NCBI GenBank assembly: GCA_026708265.1
Contig: JAPOVI010000071.1
Coordinates: forward strand, 1-52,538
Origin: Acidobacteriota bacterium
GTDB taxonomy: Bacteria; Acidobacteriota; Vicinamibacteria; Vicinamibacterales; UBA8438
Length of the DNA: 52,538 nucleotides
Direction: 5' to 3'
Part shown: positions 49,217-52,538 of the stretch, piece after piece
How the letters are laid out: each line of letters opens with the position of its first letter
Position numbering within the stretch: position 1 is the stretch's first letter
Program-made: the position numbers and the translations under genes
The notes under the pieces: model-generated
The model's database searches: none
Told to the model about the DNA's origin: nothing
What the model saw: only the letters and a program-made list of their open reading frames with translations

Positions 49217-50836
49217 ATGGCAGAGCCCCACCTGGAGGTCACGGACGTCACCGGCCAGCGGACGGTGGCGGTAGACAAGCTGCCGTTCCGCCTCGGCCGC
49301 GGCGCCGGCAACGACCTCCTCCTCACGAGCGGGGAGGTGTCGCGCATGCATGCCGAAATCGTCGCGGCGGGCGAAGGGTACGCCATCCGCGACTGCGGGT
49401 CGCGCCACGGGACGTTCGTCGACGGCGCGGCCGTGCACGAGGCGCCGCTCGAGGACGGCGCCCGCGTTCGCCTCGGCCGCGGCGGCGCCGAGCTGACCTT
49501 CCGGTGCGCGGCGGACGAGACCACCCTGCCGCCGTCGCGCCGCGTCGAGACGATCGGCGACCTGCGGCAGGTGGCGGTGTTGCTCGAGGGGTTGCGGGCG
49601 CTGAGCTCCGCGCGCGTGCTCGACGACGTGCTCGTGCTGGTGATGGACTCGGCCATCGCCGTGAGCGGGGCGGAGCGCGGCTTCATCATGCTGGCGGACG
49701 AAGCGGGACAACTCGAGTTCACGATGGGGCGGTCGCGTGATCGCCAGCCGCTCCCCGGCAGCGGATTCCAGACGAGCCGCAAGATCCCGGAGGAGGTCTT
49801 TCGGACCGGGAAGACGCGGATCGAGGCGGATCTCCTCGATGGCGACCTCGCGGACGCGCACCAGGGAACGGTGGCGCTCGGCATCCGCCACGTACTGTGC
49901 GTGCCGCTACGGCTGGTGCGCTATGCCGATCGAGCCGAGCCCGAATCCTCGGGAGAGGGCCACGTCGGGGTGCTCTATCTCGACAGCCGTGAGAAGGGAA
50001 CGCTGCTCGCCTCGTCGACCGGAAGCTCGCTCGAGACGCTGGCCAACGAGGCGGCGGTCGCCATCGAGAACGCCAAGCTGTACCGGGAGGCACTCGAGAA
50101 GGCGCGCCTCGACCAGGAGATGCGGACCGCGGCCGGCATCCAGCAGGCCCTGCTTCCGACGCGCCGCCGGACGGGGGCCTTCTTCGCCGCGGCGGCCGAG
50201 ACGCTTCCGTGCCGCGCGATCGGGGGCGACTTCTTCGACTACTTCGACCTCGGAGACGGCCGACTGGGCCTGGTGCTGGGCGACGTGGCGGGCAAGGGGC
50301 CGCCGGCCGCGCTGCTCAGCGCCTTTACGCAGGGGTCGCTGCAGGCGCAGGCGGCGGCCGCCGGTGCGAGGCCGGCGTCGATACTTGCCGCGGTGAACGA
50401 CGCCCTCGTCCGGCGCGGCATCGCCGGCCGCTTCGTCACGCTCTTCTTCGCCGTTCTGTCGCCGGACGGCCGGCTGACCTACTGCAACGCCGGGCACAAC
50501 CCGCCGATGCTCCTCGGGACGCACGGTGCAGTACGGCGCCTCGACGTCGGCGGACTCGTGCTCGGACTGTTCGAGGGCGTCGACTTCAGCGAGGCGACGG
50601 TCGAGCTTGCGCCCGGCGATTCCCTGGTGGTGTTCAGCGACGGCGTGTCAGAGGCGATGAGCTCGGAGGGGGAGGAGTACGGGGACGACCGCCTGCTCGC
50701 CAGCCTGACCGCCATGCCGGCGGGCGACGCCGCGTCGCGGCTTGCGGAGATCTTCGCCGACGTCGAGCGGTTCACGGCCGGTGCCGCCCAGCACGACGAC
50801 GTGACCGCGATGGTCGCGATCTACCGCGGCACGTAG
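49217..50836 (+). CDS. FHA-GAF-PP2C (SpoIIE-type) serine phosphatase
   Basis: 539 residues from ATG 49217. An FHA domain (about 18-95) has LGRGAGNDLLL, SRMHAEI and GSRHGTFVDG, the residues that bind phosphothreonine. A GAF domain follows (about 115-285, IMLADEAGQLEFTMG, VLYLDSREKGTL), then a short coiled coil (NAKLYREALEKARLDQEM) and a PP2C-like phosphatase (about 305-539) with the metal site CRAIGGDFFDYF, LVLGDVAGKG, TYCNAGHNPPML, FSDGVSEAM and a closing AQHDDVTAMVAIY. Such proteins act in partner-switching or Ser/Thr signalling; the FHA domain fits kinase-made phosphothreonine, and a Hanks-type kinase is encoded 9 kb upstream. Confidence 0.94.
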   Translation: MAEPHLEVTDVTGQRTVAVDKLPFRLGRGAGNDLLLTSGEVSRMHAEIVAAGEGYAIRDCGSRHGTFVDGAAVHEAPLEDGARVRLGRGGAELTFRCAADETTLPPSRRVETIGDLRQVAVLLEGLRALSSARVLDDVLVLVMDSAIAVSGAERGFIMLADEAGQLEFTMGRSRDRQPLPGSGFQTSRKIPEEVFRTGKTRIEADLLDGDLADAHQGTVALGIRHVLCVPLRLVRYADRAEPESSGEGHVGVLYLDSREKGTLLASSTGSSLETLANEAAVAIENAKLYREALEKARLDQEMRTAAGIQQALLPTRRRTGAFFAAAAETLPCRAIGGDFFDYFDLGDGRLGLVLGDVAGKGPPAALLSAFTQGSLQAQAAAAGARPASILAAVNDALVRRGIAGRFVTLFFAVLSPDGRLTYCNAGHNPPMLLGTHGAVRRLDVGGLVLGLFEGVDFSEATVELAPGDSLVVFSDGVSEAMSSEGEEYGDDRLLASLTAMPAGDAASRLAEIFADVERFTAGAAQHDDVTAMVAIYRGT

Positions 50837-50846
50837 GCGAAGTCTC

Positions 50847-52130
50847 TCAACGAGCGTCCACGGGCACGTAGTCTCGCTTGCCGGCGCCGGTGTAGATCTG
50901 CCGCGGCCGGGCTATGCGCTGCTCCTTGTCCTCGAGCATCTCCTGCCACTGCGCCACCCAGCCCGCGGTGCGGCCGATGGCGAACAGCACCGGGAACATG
51001 CCGGGGTCGAAGCCCATTGCCTCGTAGATCAGCCCGGAGTAGAAGTCGACGTTGGGGTAGAGCCGGCGGCCGACGAAGTAGTCGTCCTGGAGGGCGATGC
51101 GCTCGAGCTCCAGGGCCACGTCGAGCAACGGGTTCCGGCCCGTCACCTCGAAGACGCGGTGCGCGGTCTCCTTGATGACCGCGGCGCGCGGGTCGTAGGA
51201 CTTGTAGACGCGGTGGCCGAAACCCATCAGCCGCCGCTCGCCGGCCTTCACGCGGCGGATGAAGTCCGGGATCCGGTCGACGGAGCCGATCTCCGCCAGC
51301 ATGCGGAGCACGGCCTCGTTGGCGCCGCCGTGGAGCGGGCCGTAGAGGGCGGCCGCAGCGCCCGCGAGCGCTGCGAACGGGTCCGCCTGCGAGCTCCCGA
51401 TCCCGCGCATCGCGCTCGTACTGCAGTTCTGCTCGTGGTCCGCGTGCAGGATGAAGAGCACGTCGAGCGCGCGCTCGAGGACCGGCTCCGGCCGGTACTC
51501 CCGCTCGACGCCCCGGTAGAGCATGCTCAGGAAGTTGCCGGCGTAGCTCAGGTCGGGGTCGGGGACGACGTAGGGGCGCCCGACGCTGTGGCGGTACGTG
51601 CAGGCCGCGACGGCCGGCACCTGGGCGATGAGCCGGGCGATCTGGGTGCGGCGCGTGTCGGGGTCGAGCACCCGCTTCGCTTCGGGGAAGAAGGTCGACA
51701 GCGCCCCGACCACGCTCAGGAACACGCCCATCGGATGCGCGTCGTGGCGGAAGGCCTCGACGAGCTTCTTGACGCTCTCGTGGTACTCGACGTGCCGGCC
51801 GAGCTCCGCCGTCCACGCCTCGAGCTCCCCCTGCGCCGGAAGCTCGCCGTGCAGCAGGAGCCACGCCGTCTCGACGAACGAGCTCCGCTCGGCGAGCTGC
51901 TCGATCGGGTAGCCCCGGTAGCGCAGGATCCCCTTGTCGCCGTCGATGAAGGTGATGCTGCTCCGGCAGTTGGCCGTGTTCAGGAAGGCGGGGTCGTACG
52001 ACAGCATCCCGAACTCGTCCGGCTCCACCTTGATCTGGCGCAGGTCGATCGCCCGGATCGTGCCGTCCGTGATCGGGATGTCGTACTGCCTGCCGGTCCG
52101 GTTGTCGGTGATCGTCAACGTGTCGGCCAT
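50847..52130 (-). CDS. gltA: Citrate synthase
   Basis: 427 residues from ATG 52130 with GAGGAAA upstream. Condenses acetyl-CoA and oxaloacetate to citrate, entry to the TCA cycle. Type II (hexameric, NADH-sensitive) features are suggested by the beta-sheet N-terminus (LTITDNRTGRQYDIPI). Catalytic residues are present: His267 in PLHGGANE, His306 in GFGHRVYK and Asp362 in DFYSG. Other motifs: FIDGDKGILRYRGYPIEQL broken after GYP, and EQNCSTSAMRGIGSSQADPF. It lies 26 bases after yacG and is likely co-transcribed with it; it converges on the FHA-GAF-PP2C gene. Confidence 0.97.
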   Translation of the reverse strand: MADTLTITDNRTGRQYDIPITDGTIRAIDLRQIKVEPDEFGMLSYDPAFLNTANCRSSITFIDGDKGILRYRGYPIEQLAERSSFVETAWLLLHGELPAQGELEAWTAELGRHVEYHESVKKLVEAFRHDAHPMGVFLSVVGALSTFFPEAKRVLDPDTRRTQIARLIAQVPAVAACTYRHSVGRPYVVPDPDLSYAGNFLSMLYRGVEREYRPEPVLERALDVLFILHADHEQNCSTSAMRGIGSSQADPFAALAGAAAALYGPLHGGANEAVLRMLAEIGSVDRIPDFIRRVKAGERRLMGFGHRVYKSYDPRAAVIKETAHRVFEVTGRNPLLDVALELERIALQDDYFVGRRLYPNVDFYSGLIYEAMGFDPGMFPVLFAIGRTAGWVAQWQEMLEDKEQRIARPRQIYTGAGKRDYVPVDAR

Positions 52131-52156
52131 GCCGGTCGTTTCCTCGGGATTCCGGA

Positions 52157-52363
52157 TTAGCGGTTGTCGTCCGGCGCGCCATCGTCGGCCGGTCCGCCGT
52201 CCGGGACGGACGCGGCCTCGCCCGGAACGCGGTACCGGCCGTCCATCCAGTCGCGCAGGTCGAGGAGGCGGCAACGCTCGCTGCAGAACGGCCGCCAGGC
52301 ATCGGCGACCGGACGGCGCCGGCAGTAGACGCACTGCCTCTCCCCGGCGGCGGCTGACGTCAT
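52157..52363 (-). CDS. yacG: YacG-family zinc protein, DNA gyrase inhibitor
   Basis: 68 residues from ATG 52363. The zinc site is Cys11-x2-Cys14 and a second pair in CSERC, with the family sequence DAWRPFCSERCRLLDLRDW and WMDGRYRVPG. In Escherichia coli YacG binds GyrB and blocks its DNA binding. The C-terminal tail is acidic (about 50-68). A longer upstream reading is open to the window's edge, but the family begins at this Met. Upstream of gltA. Confidence 0.93.
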   Translation of the reverse strand: MTSAAAGERQCVYCRRRPVADAWRPFCSERCRLLDLRDWMDGRYRVPGEAASVPDGGPADDGAPDDNR

Positions 52364-52420
52364 CGGCCGTGGAGTGTCCTCCCGCACGCGCGGCGACCCG
52401 GCCGCCGGGCGACCGTGCGG

Positions 52421-52450
52421 ATCATAGATCGGTACGTCGCCGTCCGTCAG
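52421..52450 (-). promoter_or_regulatory. Possible promoter of yacG-gltA
   Basis: On the minus strand CTGACG (52450-52445) and TATGAT (52426-52421) are 18 bases apart, 58 bases before ATG 52363. The last 175 bases of the window show no other gene that I can support. Confidence 0.4.
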
Positions 52451-52538
52451 ACGGCGGCCTGCGCGGAAGCGAGCGCCGGGGTGGCGCCGCCAACCCGTCG
52501 CAGGCTCCGGGTCGGCCCCAGCCCCCACCGTCCCAGGA

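Overview
The window is GC-rich DNA with strong G/C bias at third codon positions, unbroken reading frames on the antisense strand of many genes, and a gene set that points to an Acidobacteriota chromosome, most likely a Vicinamibacteria-type lineage. The taxon is an inference from gene content: acidobacterial VWFA-type proteins, a CBM9/DUF5916 protein, a CarD regulator, Rex, a MoxR-DUF58-BatA-DUF4175 cluster, and serine/threonine kinases with periplasmic tails. No CRISPR array, rRNA, plasmid origin or intact insertion sequence was seen.

Layout. 1-6.4 kb is an unstable, partly decayed region. A hybrid sensor kinase runs off the left edge and lies divergent to a series of FG-GAP (VCBS) beta-propeller genes. 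Only one FG-GAP gene is intact (4317-5801). Two others are broken fragments, each preceded by a small helical ORF, and the 5' end plus upstream region of the kinase occurs a second time as a remnant near 3.6-3.9 kb. The region ends with the C-terminal stub of a tyrosine recombinase beside a tRNA-Leu(CAA). 6.5-16.2 kb is housekeeping-like: a DUF5916 outer-membrane protein, an exported methyltransferase, carD, plsC, an Ig-like exported protein, rex-moaC and a long-chain acyl-CoA ligase. 16.2-19.1 kb holds a LytS/LytTR two-component system in one orientation with signal peptidase I; two inverted copies of a ~110-bp palindromic repeat lie around it. 19.2-20.2 kb encodes a PmtA-like methyltransferase and a zinc-ribbon protein.

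20.2-34.6 kb is one long co-oriented cluster: TPR-metalloprotease, DUF4159, MoxR ATPase, DUF58, BatA-like, DUF4175-like, a second membrane VWA protein, a caspase-fold protein lacking its cysteine, and a zinc-ribbon membrane protein. Its genes overlap or sit closely, which suggests a membrane-associated MoxR/VWA chaperone-type complex.

34.6-49.0 kb is the least explained part. Two very large exported proteins of unknown function (1046 and 1132 residues) are full-length paralogues. Each is linked to a VWFA-family protein (one through a transmembrane Ser/Thr kinase, one by a stop/start overlap), and the two modules converge on a short junction that holds a repeat hairpin and a gene remnant. A beta-barrel-like protein and a third VWFA-like protein without the metal-binding motif complete the cluster. 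This is the best candidate for an undescribed system. The window closes with an FHA-GAF-PP2C phosphatase, citrate synthase and YacG.
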